Position numbers and translations under genes: made by a program. Below the pieces are notes generated by a model. It saw nothing but the letters and a program-made list of their open reading frames with translations. It had not been told where the DNA came from and did no database searches. Positions 29,370-41,235 of a stretch of DNA of 64,000 bases are shown here, in pieces. Source of the DNA: Henricia sp. BOLD:AAB3569 (lineage: Eukaryota; Echinodermata; Asteroidea; Spinulosida; Echinasteridae); the NCBI GenBank assembly GCA_037783545.1, contig JBBELK010000293.1, positions 186,001-250,000 on the forward strand, given 5' to 3'. Position 1 is the stretch's first letter. Every line of letters starts with the position of its first letter.

Positions 29370-30743
29370 AAAGGCTCTCTCACACACGCAAAATTTTCGG
29401 GCGCGGGTGGAAGGAACTTCACGAGTTTGTGAATTCGGGAAACTGTGGAAAACTTGTACACGGGACAACTCGGAATGATTTGTGTAAAACAGGCCTCCCA
29501 CTGTGCGATTTTTGCCACGAATTAGGTACGATAAGCTACGATTTGGTTACGATTGTGTATAGAGTATACACAATCGTAGCTAATCGTACCGAATCGTGGG
29601 GAATTCGTGGCCAAAATCGCACAGTGGGAGGCCCGCTTAACTCGCAACAACTCGTAACAGCGCACCAAACTCGTGCGACCGAAATTTGGTACCTTGTGGA
29701 GACATGGGTTTAAAGAGAACAAAATAATGTAAAGGTTTCCACAAGGCAATTCTAAAGGTCTCCCACAGGGATGGCACTATAGAAATATGGATTTTACTAA
29801 AAAAGGAGGGATTTTAAAAATATTCTGGTCGCTACATCTTCTAGTGTATGAAATTAGGAGAATTCGGTCGAAATTTGAGCCCCAGAAGAAAAATTCTGGT
29901 AGAAATAGAAGTGCTATGACGAATTTTTAACCAAATTCTAGCCATGTTCGGAGTTTGTGCACGAGAACAAAGCCAAGTCTCCACAAGGATAGGGGAGTGG
30001 GAAATTCGTAGCAAAAATCGCACAGTGGGAGGCCCGCTTTAAGCGAAATAGGTACGATTGGCTACGATTTGGTACGATTGTGTGTAGAGTCTATAGACAG
30101 TCTCTGGCAATCGTAACAAATCGTACCAATTCGGAGGGAATTCGTGGCAAAAATCGCACAGTGGGAGGCCCGCTTTAAGCAAGCCTCCCACTGTGCGATA
30201 TTTGCCACGAATGTCCTACGATTGGGTACGATTTGGTACGATTGTGTGTAGAGTCTATAGGCAGTCTCCGATAATCGTACCAATTCGTAGGGAATTCGTG
30301 ACAAAAATCGCACAGTGGGAGGCCCGCTTTAAGCAAGCCTCCCACTGTGCGATATTTGCCACGAAATTCCAAAGATTAGGTACGATTTGGTACGATTACC
30401 AGCGACTGTCTATAGACTCCATACACAGTCGTACTTAATCTTAGCTAATCGTTGGAAAATCGCACAGTGGGAGGCCCGCCTTATTAAAGCGGGCCTCCCA
30501 CTATGCGATTTTGTCACGAATTTCCTACGATTGGGTACGATTGTGTATAGAGTCTATAGGCAGTTTCCGATAATCGTACCAATTCGTAGGAAATTCGTGG
30601 CAAAAATCGCACAGTGGGAGGCCCGCTTAACCCGTATATAAGCTCGCAGTCTATACTCGTAGACACTGTGACACCAAGAGTTTCCCGAAATTGCCATCTC
30701 TTGAAGCTCGCGCCCGAGATCTGTCCGTGTGTGAGAGAGCCTT
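29370..30743. mobile_element. Outer MITE AAGGCTCTCTCACACACG carrying several nested palindromic elements
   Basis: The outer ends are inverted copies of aaggctctctcacacac. Inside are four to five units of a second family (29,492-29,637; about 30,120-30,177 partial; 30,181-30,335; 30,336-30,480; 30,488-30,625), each starting and ending with gcctcccactgtgcgat and its complement and each a near-palindrome with a tagagtctatag-type centre. Confidence 0.85.
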
Positions 30744-30749
30744 ATCGAA

Positions 30750-31770
30750 CTAAATGTATAGTCCCGATGAGGATAATATGATTTTCTAAATCTCTCCAGC
30801 CATATTTGGTTATTTCGTTACATATTATATAGTTTCCTTGTTTAATTTCCCATCTTACTTGTTATCAAGATAGTAATAGTAGTAATCATCCTGTGAAATT
30901 ATTTCAATAGAAAAATGACAAAATTATTAAAATCTCCAAAGATCGCCTGTAGGCGATTTATGGAGCCATTCTTTTATGCACAAAAACCATGCTTGGATTT
31001 TTCAGGTTTTCTTAAGTATCTATGTGGCTGAAATTTCCACAAGGTGGTTTTCTCGACATGGGCTTTCAATTACCAGTGGAAATCAAGCCGTTTTTAAATT
31101 AACAGTTTACCAATCATGTATACTACCTTTATGTTATTTTTATTCAATGGTTTATTTCAATTACAATGACCAACAGCTGCTGCTGACCGGGCCACCTTAC
31201 ATGGGGTAAACGATGAATATAAGAGAATATACATAAATAACTTGGGTACGTGTTATAAAGAGTAAAGAATAATATTAAACGTTTAACAAAAAATTACTAA
31301 TGAGATAATATAAATTATATACCTCATGCGTAGATTCCAGTCATCTGATTGGTTAAAAGTGGGGGCATTGAATCGGCTAGACCCGGCGCGTATACGCCCA
31401 CCGGTCAATAGTCTTTGCCATGCCCCGGGCATAGTCATTTAGCGGGTTCCGGACGCGCGCATTACATGTGTTAGCATAGCTATAGCTGTGCACCAACTAT
31501 GCAGCTGTGCGCTTCACGTATATATTCATCAGGACGCTAATGGCGGAATCTCGACGTCATTTTGTCGTCTGTCGTAGATGATGGAGTCCTTAAGAAAGTA
31601 AGAGAAGTGGCCTATACAGTGAAAACTGTGTCAGATGAAATGTGCTACTAAAGTGCCAGGTGATTATGCTACAAATGTTTGCTGTAAATATACAACTTTT
31701 CCGCCGTAGACCAGCTTCCGAAATCGAAACGCGAAGGACCACTGTCATGACTGTATGATGTCTCGTTACT
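30750..31770. other. Intergenic, mostly unrecognised
   Basis: Contains a copy of the gaaatttccacaaggtggttt...accaatcatgtatactac repeat at 31,020-31,135 (relatives at 1-80, 500-600 and 53,255-53,350). No gene found. Confidence 0.45.
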
Positions 31771-31794
31771 TTTAACCAACCAGATGACAACAAT

Positions 31795-31990
31795 CTACAC
31801 ATTCGGTATATAAAACAAATATTGACTGCTGTTTATTCGGGTCATGGTTAAGATTATAGGCCCTCGGTGATCTCGAAGCCATGACTATGCCCCTCGGCTT
31901 CCGCCTCGGGGCATAGTCATGGCTTCGAGATCACCTTGGGCCTATAATCTTAACCATGCCCCTCATTGCAGTCAATATTTGTATACTATC
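31795..31990. mobile_element. Palindrome around CATAGTCATGGCTTCGAGAT
   Basis: About 190 bp, with arms that mirror around 31,900 (gaagccatgactatgcccct / aggggcatagtcatggcttc). A single arm of the same sequence occurs at 19,665-19,745. Confidence 0.85.
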
Positions 31991-32058
31991 CAAGCTACAG
32001 TAATTAATTGAACAGATTATAAGATATTTGAAACATTCCAAGGACAACCACCTTCTAT

Positions 32059-32101
32059 CCCCCCCCCCCCCCCCTCCCCCCCCCCCCCCCCCCCTCCCCC
32101 C
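32059..32101. repeat. Poly-C tract with single T interruptions
   Basis: About 43 bp of C on the plus strand. Confidence 0.95.
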
Positions 32102-32448
32102 CAATTTACAAACTTTTAGCCAGCTGAGGAATGGTAGATTTTTTGTATCTTTCTGTGTTACATTTCACTCTTGTCAACCCGGACATATTGACACGTTAGT
32201 TACTAGGCACGTTAGTTACCAACTATACCGAGTTTGATCGTGACTTTGCTTGGTTGCGCATCCATACAACATAGACCGAGAGAAAAGTTGGGTTCTTGGG
32301 GGGAAATGACTTGAAGACATGACCTAGGACACTTTAACAGCTTTACATAACTAAAGAGTTAATGCTGCCTTGTACAAATTGTAGCCATATACATGTATAG
32401 TAACATGTACTTAATCAGAAAACCATAAAATCAATGCATGGTTTTTGT

Positions 32449-32635
32449 GTTAAAGCCCCTGCTCACTATTGGGAATCTCGAAAATCATAAATGTTCCCAG
32501 ATTTACATATAACTTACACAATATAAAAAAGATGTGGTAGAACCATTTTCTACAGATAATTTTTTGAAAAAGCACACTCAGTTGGCAATATTTTGCCCCA
32601 AAAGGTACCATTTTACACGGGGGCGGGGGCGGGGG

Positions 32636-32678
<43 letters not shown>

Positions 32679-32827
32679 GTGGGGGAGGGGGCGGGGGAGG
32701 TGTGAGGGGAATCATGTGGTGTTTTTTTTACCATTGCTATCAACAGCATGCACTGTTAATCTGGTTTTTCTTGTCAACTTATGAAGTAAAATTTTGGGTA
32801 ACCGCAAATGATGTATTGGGGCTTTAC
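32449..32827. mobile_element. MITE TTAAAGCCCC with expanded poly-G core
   Basis: Ends ttaaagcccc and ggggcttta. Related sequence at 38,060-38,900 and 52,980-53,110. The core holds roughly 80 bp of G-rich repeat (32,618-32,712) where a related copy near 38,230 has only a short ggga, so the tract expanded in situ. Confidence 0.7.
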
Positions 32828-33522
32828 ATAAAAACAATGAAAACAATATAGATGAAAAAACAATATAAATTCTGTTTCAAATCATCCACGTATTTTTTTT
32901 TTTAGTAAACAGGATATCTACCAAACGAAGCATATCACCGGCCCCTCATATTTCACATATTTTTGGCTGCGGTGACGTCACAATACTGCTCTGCAGGCGA
33001 CTCGTGAAGCGTGTGTCCGAACACATTTTGGACAATGCCGTATAGTGCGTCAGCAAAATAATGCACGAATCGCGTACCGGTCTGTACCAGGTGCGGTCAA
33101 ACGAAAATATCCGACTTTGCAAAATTGACAATAAAACCCCACGTTGAGGTATTTGTGGTGGTACATGTAAAGTTGTATCCTTTATCCCACAGAATGTCGA
33201 TTCACTGTCATAGGAATTCTTGTTATAGCTTTATAAAATACCAAAAGATCCGAACATGATCACATACTTCAATACTGAACCTCAAATTTTTTTTTAGCAT
33301 GGCCAGTACCCATACGTTTGAATTTATCGCATTTTGTAGCTAATTATTATGTTCAAAACCACAGTTACTAACATTTCGTCGGTGATCTCATTAGGTGCAA
33401 ATAACTCAAAAATCGATAGAAAATAGTTTTTTGAATTTTTACATAGTTTTAGTGCACAAGGAACATTTTGGTCAATTTTCAAAGCCTAAATGCAATTAGT
33501 TTTTTAATTAACTGAAGTTGTT

Positions 33523-33982
33523 AAAGGTAGAACACATGATTGGTAAACCGTTACAAATAGTTTTATCTCCCTGTGTGATTGAATATGATTAAAATAGTTT
33601 TATCTCCCTGTGTGATTGAATATGATTATATCCAACCCGAGTAAAAGTCAGCTCCGTACTTCGTCTAACTTCTGAGAAAAGTCAAAGAAGCTTTACAGTC
33701 ACTTCGCCCAAAAACCACTTCGCCCTAAACCACGCGTGCGGCCTGTGCACAAAGTGTTTTGGGGGCAAAGTGGCATTCGGGCAAAGTGGTGTTTGGGCGA
33801 AGTGGTTCAGGGCGAAGTGGTTCAGGGTGAGGTGGTGCAGCAGGGCGAAGTGAATTTTCGTCTCATGAGACGAAAATTTACTGTCTTACTCATTTCTCAA
33901 AGACTATAGCACTGAAGTTTACTACCGTCATCATGTTTATATTGTGTATAAGTTATGTTTAAATATGTGAACATTTCTATAA
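33523..33982. mobile_element. Foldback element (TAAAGGTAGAACACATGATT), copy 3
   Basis: Same family as 12,875-13,383, with a short internal duplication of ttttatctccctgtgtgatt at about 33,562 and 33,599. The right end is cut off by the gttaacagatctgttaac-type repeat. Confidence 0.75.
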
Positions 33983-34547
33983 AAAAATTCCCGAGACGCC
34001 GAGTTAACAGATCTGTTACACTAACACGGACAATTGCGACCTCACTCATATACTGCAATTTGCGGTTCTGCGCATGACTTTCAACACCTCCTGTTAACAC
34101 GGTGTTTGTTCTGAGGTCACAATTCCGATTAAGATAACAGTTCTGTTAACACTAACACATATAGAATTGGGACCTCACCCAATGGCAACAAAAGCCAATT
34201 CAACTTTATTACAGTGTGTTATCTTTTGACTGTCTGAAATCATTTCAGGCACAAAATAGTGATTTATGTTAAGTTGCGGAATGCGATCTTTGTGGGTTTT
34301 TTTTCTCGCCATTCTGAACAAAGCGTCTTTTGGATACAAAGAATAGATTTATATTATCCCTCAGTTGCCCTGCGTGTCTATACGTACGTACGAGGTGTTG
34401 CTTTGCCCCAGTTTTGGCGCGGGGCAGACTATTTGACAATTTGATTTCGAAACATATGCAGCACGATGTGGGGCCGAGGGTATGCCTCCACTCCCTACCA
34501 TTGTTCCCCATTGTGTCTCAAACATCCAAGGAATTCCAAAATAATTT

Positions 34548-35057
34548 TTTTTAGTTTTTAGTGCAGGGGAGGCGTTAACAAAAGGGAACAGTGTGTTCAG
34601 TCGTATAGGGGCGTTAGGGGAAGGTGCGTTAGGGGAGGGGGTGGGGCGTCCTTATAGGCCCCATATCGTGCTGGGTATATTTCGAAAACACCTTGTTACA
34701 CATTATGTTCAGTTTTTAGTGGGGAGGGCGTTGGGGTTGGTGCGTTAACAAAAGGGAACAGTGTGTTGAGTCGTATATAGGGGCGTTAGGGGAAGGGGCG
34801 TTAGGGGAGGGGCGTCCTTATAGCCCCCATATCGTGCTGGGTATATTTGGAAAACACCTTGTTACACATTATGTTCAGTTTTTAGTGGGAAGAGCGTTGG
34901 GGTTGGTGCGTTAACAAAAGGGAACAGTGTGTTGAGTCGTATATAGGGGCGTTAGGGGAAGGGGCGTTAGGGGAGGGGCGTTAGGGGAGGGGCGTCCTTA
35001 TAGCCCCCATATCGTGCTGGGTATATTTGGAAAACACCTTGTTACACATTATGTACA
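34548..35057. repeat. Tandem repeat, three units of about 165 bp
   Basis: Three head-to-tail units with cgttaacaaaagggaacagt, gcgttaggggaagg, catatcgtgctgggtata and ccttgttacacattatgt. The last two are almost identical; the third has an extra gcgttaggggagg. Confidence 0.92.
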
Positions 35058-35387
35058 GTCACGTATTTTGATTTCTGATAATTACACACAGGCCTATGGG
35101 GCTTATGCCATTTTCAAAAGTTGCGCCGTTCCCTGTACGTCCGCCATAACTGGGGGCGATCCATTAATATGTTGTCACTTTGAACAATTTGTTGTTGAAA
35201 CCTGTGCACACAAAGGGAGCGCGTTGTGCACTATTCAATTTTAACAACAACACATAACGCACAGTTCATAGCACTGGATGGCCCCTAGTTATGGCGGACG
35301 CGCAGGGAAGGAGTCCTTAGTTATTCGTGTATAAATGAGACCTTTTCAAAATATCTGCTGTGTTTGGCAATTTTCACTCCTATAGGA

Positions 35388-35787
35388 GACGTGGTGGTCT
35401 CGTGGATAGCGCGTCAGACTTTCGGGTAATAGGTCCATGGTTCGAAGCCTTGTCACTGCTATTATTATTATTATTATTATTATTATACATTACTTATATA
35501 GCGCCAGAATCCAAAAAAGCTCTAAGGCGCTTTACATTAAAATTAAGATAAAAACGTACATCAAAACTAAAAATACATTAAAACAAACTACATGTACTAG
35601 TTAAAACATTTAGTAAAAAGATGAGTTTTCAAAACTTTCTTGAAGACACTGACTATCGCGTTGTGCCCTTAGACAAGACATTTTACTTCACATTGTCTCT
35701 CTCCACCCAGGTGTATAAATGGGTACCGGCAAATATTGGTTGGGAAACCCAACTAACTACTGGGGTAAATGGTAGCATCCCATCCAA

Positions 35788-35832
<45 letters not shown>

Positions 35833-35960
35833 GGGGGGGGGGGGGGGGGGGGGGGGGGTGGGGGGGGTGGGGGGGGGGAGGGGGGGGGGGGGGGGGGGTG
35901 GTAACAATGCTCCTATATACATGTAGTCACTCCATGCCACGAAAACCGGAGACGAGTACC
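35388..35960 (+). repeat. tRNA-derived SINE split by a LINE tail
   Basis: Head at 35,388-35,455 (gtggtggtctcgtggata ... ggttcgaagcc), then an inserted (att)n LINE tail in the opposite orientation (35,460-35,645) flanked by cactg, then the SINE body (acattgtctctctccacc, aatgggtacc). The body continues into a poly-G expansion at 35,790-35,898 and ends at about 35,945. The uninterrupted order is seen, reversed, at 61,380-61,600. Confidence 0.8.
35790..35898. repeat. Poly-G tract (about 110 bp)
   Basis: Almost pure G with a few T and one A. Sister SINE copies have only about five G at this point (catccagggggagtag read on this strand). Confidence 0.97.
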
Positions 35961-36041
35961 GGCCGTATGACCCAGCGTGGCTCGTGAAGCGACTTTTCCT
36001 TTTACCAATTTTCACTCCTAACCGAGTGGGTTGCTTTACTT

Positions 36042-36411
36042 TAAAGGAGCGTGACCAGAGTTTCTGGAAAATAGTTTTCGATGTAACTTACCAATATTAT
36101 CAAGTAACTCCCATACACACCTCCCATGTCCCAAAAACCCCAAAACATTCGCAATTTCCAGTAAAAAATTGAACAAAACTATCGAGTCGGCTTTCAGTGT
36201 ATAAACGTTGATACTGGAAAATTAGTTTACAAATAATCGGTGGATTTTCGACGATATCCTCGGAAATATGCGGCCTAGAAGCGCGAGAGTTTCAGTTTCG
36301 TAATCAGAAAAATATAACGGATGTTATGATATAAAAATCTCATGACCCATAAGGTAATAGTCCCGGGGAGTTATGGGTAAAAAAAAAGTGATCTGGTCAC
36401 ACTCCTTTAAG
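36042..36411. mobile_element. MITE TTTAAAGGAGCGTGACCAGA
   Basis: The right end is its inverted copy (tctggtcacactcctttaa). 370 bp, non-coding. Diverged relatives at 24,996-25,300 and 28,350-28,700. Confidence 0.75.
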
Positions 36412-36558
36412 TGGAAATTAGTGGATAAAAGTGATGGACGACCCCTATAAATTTAAATAAAAATGAAAAGATTAGACTTTACAGAGTGTTCTGTTTTGTA
36501 TGCCGAGACGCTGTAAGAACTCTAAGTATTTTTAAAATTATTTTTGGATATTGGACAT

Positions 36559-37003
36559 TAAAGTTGCATTGCCCGTGTTTCGGTGAAAGGATTAACAAAA
36601 TTAATTTACACAAGCGAACGAATTTAGAAAGCTTACGTGTCTCTGTAACGAAAAATATCAAAAACTTAAATTTCCGACGTCGGGAATTGGAGATACAAGC
36701 CTTTTTCTTGAAACGTGCTTCACATGTTGTACATGTGCGCGTACGCTCATATGTACATAGTATGTGTACAATGTACACATGTACGCGCACATGTACATTT
36801 ACGTCATAACCCTGTCGATTAAATGACCTGCCAGCCTTTTAATCATTTCTTGTTTTTAATCGACTGGCATTAATCCTTGACGGATTTTTACGTTCTTGGT
36901 ACCAAATGAAAGCTGATAACTTTTTCTATTCTAGAAAAATACCTATTTAACTTTTAAAAAAAATGTACGCCCAAATCGGCCCAAACACGGGCAGTGCAAC
37001 TTT
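36559..37003. mobile_element. Foldback element TTAAAGTTGCATTGCCCGTG
   Basis: The left end matches the complement of the right end (cacgggcagtgcaactttaa). Full relative at 58,168-58,560 and half copy at 20,100-20,302. Contains the inner palindrome acatgtacgcgcacatgtac-like at about 36,725-36,800. Confidence 0.8.
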
Positions 37004-37009
37004 AAGGGG

Positions 37010-38055
37010 CCTGATAACGAGAAAACAAGCCGTGTGTTTATCGAGTGCGAATGCATTATTTGTATAACGTGGCTTGTAATAACGAATGATATGCCGTTAA
37101 ACAATTTAGGTACTGTAAACAATTGCCCGTAAATTTTACGGTGGGTAGCTGTGCAGCGTGTTGCCACATAAACAATTTACGGGATAACCGTTAAAATTAC
37201 GGTAACGGGAAATCCCGTAAAAATCTACGTTATTCCTGTATATATGTGCGGTGCTTTTCCCTGGTGCCCTAATTACCCCGTCCATATAGTATTACATGTA
37301 CCATTAACTTCTGCTAATTCAAGGAAGGTCTGTGGCTTGACACCGAATCAACTACAGTTCACCAGTGATTTATAGTTATGCTCCGTGTATGCCTACATCG
37401 CATATAGCCCACGGTTGCACACATCTACTAAAAATTACTAATTACTAATTTGTCGCTCATCTGTTGCTATAGCTTAAGTTAACCTTTGCGCGACAGCTGT
37501 AAATTTTGTATCTTTTCCAGGCAAAAACTCAATTATAAAATACAAAACGACTGAAAACTGAGGAAATTACCATCATGATGTCACAAGAGGCAAACACAGG
37601 AAAATCACATTCAACTGTGCACAAAAGATTCCACTTTTTTCTCAAACGTCCTGGAACTTTTGTAATCCATGACTGTTTGAGTTTGTTCTACATCCAAACG
37701 AACAATAGCATGTCTTGCTGAACAAGTAATCCATAATATGAAGCAAAGATTAGGCAAAAAGTTGTTTAGCATGTCATGGGCCCTTTAGAGTTAAAATTGT
37801 CACTCGTGCATAAAAATGGAGACAGACGATATCATTGTTGATTTTAACAAGCCGTGGCGCACCTTTCACCACACAAGGAATGCAAATATTCCTATGGAAA
37901 TCGTCACGTGATTTCATAATCGCATTAATGCGAATAATGGAAATCGGTCGAGTCCGCCTAAGGGATATATGTGAGGTAAGCCAGTAACAATTGACCGCTA
38001 TACGCGGCGACATAAAATTTGCGTGCAGGAATTCAACCGAATACATGTAGGCCTA
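37010..38055. other. Intergenic, nothing recognised
   Basis: AT-rich DNA with local runs of ttacgg/ccgtaa near 37,090-37,210. No gene seen. Confidence 0.45.
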
Positions 38056-38330
38056 TCCAAGACAGATTACATGATTGAACAACTTTTAAAAACAGGAACA
38101 ACAGCATCACATAACTAAAGAGTAATGTTGATAAACTGCCTTGTAGAAATGTCAGCCACATCTTGAGAAAACCTTAAAAATTCATGAACCTTTAGTGGGT
38201 AATTTCTCCCACAAAGGGACCATTTTACACGGGAAAATTCATGTGGTGTTTGTTACCATTTGCTGTCAACTCTTTTAGTCAGATTTTTCTTGTCAACTCG
38301 TGAAGTAAAATTTGGGTCACTGCAAATATA

Positions 38331-38879
38331 CTCTCCAACAAAAGAAACTGTGCATGATAAAAATTGCTGTATTTTTTTAGCCATGGCAGATAACTCGCTG
38401 GAATAAACTGTTAATGAAAGTCCATGAAATCTTTCAAATGGTTAACCGAACTTGAAATGTACAAAATGTGTTCTTCGTGTTCTCAGAGGTTGCTGAAAAC
38501 TGACTTGCCAATATTGAAGTCACAAAGTCAGTATCGAGTGTGTCCCCCTTGTGCATTAATCGCTGCTGTGCATCTTCGCCTCATGGAGCCAATGACACGC
38601 GCATGAAAGAGAATATTGACTTTTGGGTAGTCCTTTTATACGGCTTGCCAACGAGACCTAAACTTTATGAATTCTGTTACATAACAACCTGTAGGACCCC
38701 TATTGTGAAATCAACACCCAGGCATGCCTAAGTCCTGCACTATGCCATGAGCAGGTTTTGAGTGCATAACCTTTTTCTAACAATGTCAGAGAATATTGTC
38801 TGTGAATTTGGTGTTTATTTTCCACCTTTTTGAAAAAATACAGCAATTTTTACCATGCACAGTTTCTTTTGTTGGAGAG
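38331..38879. mobile_element. DNA transposon derivative, TIR CTCTCCAACAAAAGAAACTG, TA duplication
   Basis: 549 bp, with inverted ends about 40 bp long (ctctccaacaaaagaaactg / its complement) and TA on both sides. It interrupts an older repeat whose uninterrupted form (gcaaatgatgtattggggct) is at 32,805. A 60-codon open frame at 38,424-38,606 contains Cys pairs (CSSC, CPPC), but I cannot assign it to a transposase. Confidence 0.85.
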
Positions 38880-39539
38880 TATATATTGGGGCTTTAACGT
38901 TTGTTTTCTCCAAATGCCGCGGCGGTTTAATGAGTAGTTATAGTCAAACCAAATTATCATCAAAACAACTTATTTTACGGCCTTGGGCGACATTCGTAGT
39001 CTCGCGTCATTAGCTAGCATGAAACCCATGTACAGAATAGATCACCCTTATCTCTGAAATCAGCATTCAGGATCAACAAGTTTGATTCAAACACATTTTG
39101 AAGTGAATAAACAATCTTGAAAGTTTGAGCTTGCTTGAAACAAGGCCGCTTACGTTAATTGCTAAGAGTAACTTTGCCAAAATGGAGATAATGAATCAGA
39201 TAACCTTTTGCGTGTTTCACACGAAAAGCGTCTGGTGTACTGACGTACTTCATTTCACATGCACAATTGGTATCCATTAACACCAGACTAATTGTTGTTA
39301 CTATGTGGTGCACGCGCGTTACATGAGATGGATTTGTTATGGTTTATGAAATTAACCTAATTTTTGTGTCTTCCACCCAAACTTCGAGATACATGTTAAA
39401 AGGAAGGGACAACGCTTGCAAAGGGTTGCCTAATTCTGTACGCTTCATGTAATCTTTTGCAGTTCGGCGCTCGGACTTGAGAGGTCGTGAGTTAGGACAC
39501 AACAGATATTTACATGTTAATTAGGGTTTGTTTTGCCCT

Positions 39540-39850
39540 TAACCCTTATTAACATTAATTCTCCCCGACGCAAGCTAAATCAATTACCGATTAATTGCGA
39601 TCATCCCCGTTGCTAACTGATTCGAACCGGCCATTCAACACCGGCTAGCTCGGTGGTCGAGTGGTTAAGACGTCTGCCTCGTTTGCAGGAGGTCGTGGGT
39701 TCGAATCCCGCCCGAGCACGCTATGAATTGTTTTCATAGTGTCTCGGGAAAGCACTGAGTATACAGTGCTAATATATACGTCGGGTAAGAGCAAAACAAA
39801 CCCTAATTAACATTCATTCTCCCCGACGCAAGCTAAATCAATTACAGATA
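39540..39850 (+). repeat. tRNA-Thr-like SINE flanked by its own direct repeats
   Basis: A 70-nt tRNA-like head (39,648-39,717) folds with anticodon loop CTCGTTT (CGT, Thr), T arm gtgggttcgaatcccgc and six paired acceptor bases gctcgg/ccgagc. It is preceded and followed by direct copies of ctccccgacgcaagctaaat (39,561 and 39,819). A second copy, minus strand with a clear target-site duplication, is at 61,635-61,882, so this is a SINE and not a tRNA gene. Confidence 0.82.
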
Positions 39851-40286
39851 TATATACTTGGCGTATGGGAGTCGGGAAACAAGGCATCAATCTTGACGTC
39901 ATCCATGCAATCGTCGCATGGTTGACGTCATCCCTTTCAAAATTTCAAATATGATGCAGCACATTGCATTAGTTGCAGAGTTTATCATCAAAAATAATCG
40001 TGTCCACGTTGAAAACAAGATTCTCTAATTCTCATGAAGGTTAATTTATGCACCGAGCAATACATCGGTAATATTTTTGATTCAATTCGCCCATAACTTT
40101 AAACAAGTATTGTCCCTTTCTTTAAGTGTGTGGCGACATTGGCAGGAGACACCGGGGAATCCCCTATACTCTTCACAAAAGAGTGCTATGGGATCTTTTA
40201 AATACATTACAAGACACACTGGACCAACCGCTTCACATCATTTCCGAAGGACGGAGCGATTGTGGTTCAGAAAGCCCTACTCAATG

Positions 40287-41010
40287 GGCCGAATTCATAA
40301 AAACTAGCAATTGCTTTTTGTAGGCTTTTGCTTACATCTTCATACATAAAAATGAGCAATTGCTAGCAAGCAAAAGTGTCTAGTTTTAAGCAAAAGCAAA
40401 AGCTTGTTTCTTGCAAGCAAATGCCACCTTGATTAGCAATTGCCTAAATACGTATACATAACAACAACCTTTTGCTTGTGTTATTCAGCAATTGCTTGCA
40501 GTGTTACAAGATCCTTACATGGTAGCTTGACCTCTTACTTGTTCGTGATTTTACAAACAACCAGAGAAGATTTCATCATGTTTATGCCTGTTAGAGATGA
40601 CCGGGCTCGGCCTAAGGTGTACAAACCAAGGATTAATCGAGAAGAAATCTCCAATCCAACTTATCGTAAATTGTTTTGTTTCAACAAACAACATGCATGT
40701 TGAACGGCTACGTGTACATGGCGCGAAAATTATGCCTGAGAATGGTAGGATACCCCGGATGAGGATTAAAAGCAAACCCATCCGTCTATACAAAGCCGTT
40801 ACATAACATGCGTGCCTCTTGATGAATAGCGCTATTGTTCAGATCCCCAAGCAATTGCTGAGGAAGCCTAAGAAAAAGCTCTTAGCCAAAGCAAAGGGTT
40901 AAGAATATGTTTTCAAGCAATTGCTTTTGCGTTTGCTTCTGCTTGATGAGCTTATGCTTTTGCTCGGTGCTTCTTCTTATAAGCAATTGCTAGTTTTTAT
41001 GAATTCGGCC
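40287..41010. mobile_element. MITE GGCCGAATTCATAAAAACTA with CAATG target-site duplication
   Basis: 724 bp. Ends ggccgaattcataaaaacta and the exact complement, flanked by caatg. The interior is full of gcaattgc variants. It interrupts a SINE copy (40,125-40,262 and onward). No coding potential. Confidence 0.92.
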
Positions 41011-41235
41011 CAATGGCACAGGTACGACGATCGGGTATCGAACACGCAACACCAAGCTTTCCCCTGAATTTTGCGATACAAAACGGCTCAAACAGTCGGC
41101 CTTGGTATGCCCCTTTCTGATGGATATAGAGTGGTTAGCGTTGAAATGTAAACTACAGCAGCTTTTCGAAATTTTCAGATTAATAAAAATGCAGGATTAA
41201 TTTTTGCTAGATCAGAAATCCATATAGATATTGAG

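Noticed and set aside
35621-36015. Poly-Gly and poly-Pro reading frames (also at 17,175-17,405, 32,450-32,851, 59,460-59,956)
   Set aside because: By-products of homopolymer G or polypurine tracts, open on both strands.
39648-39718. Functional tRNA-Thr gene
   Set aside because: Embedded in a SINE with flanking direct repeats and with a second retroposed copy. One acceptor pair mismatched.
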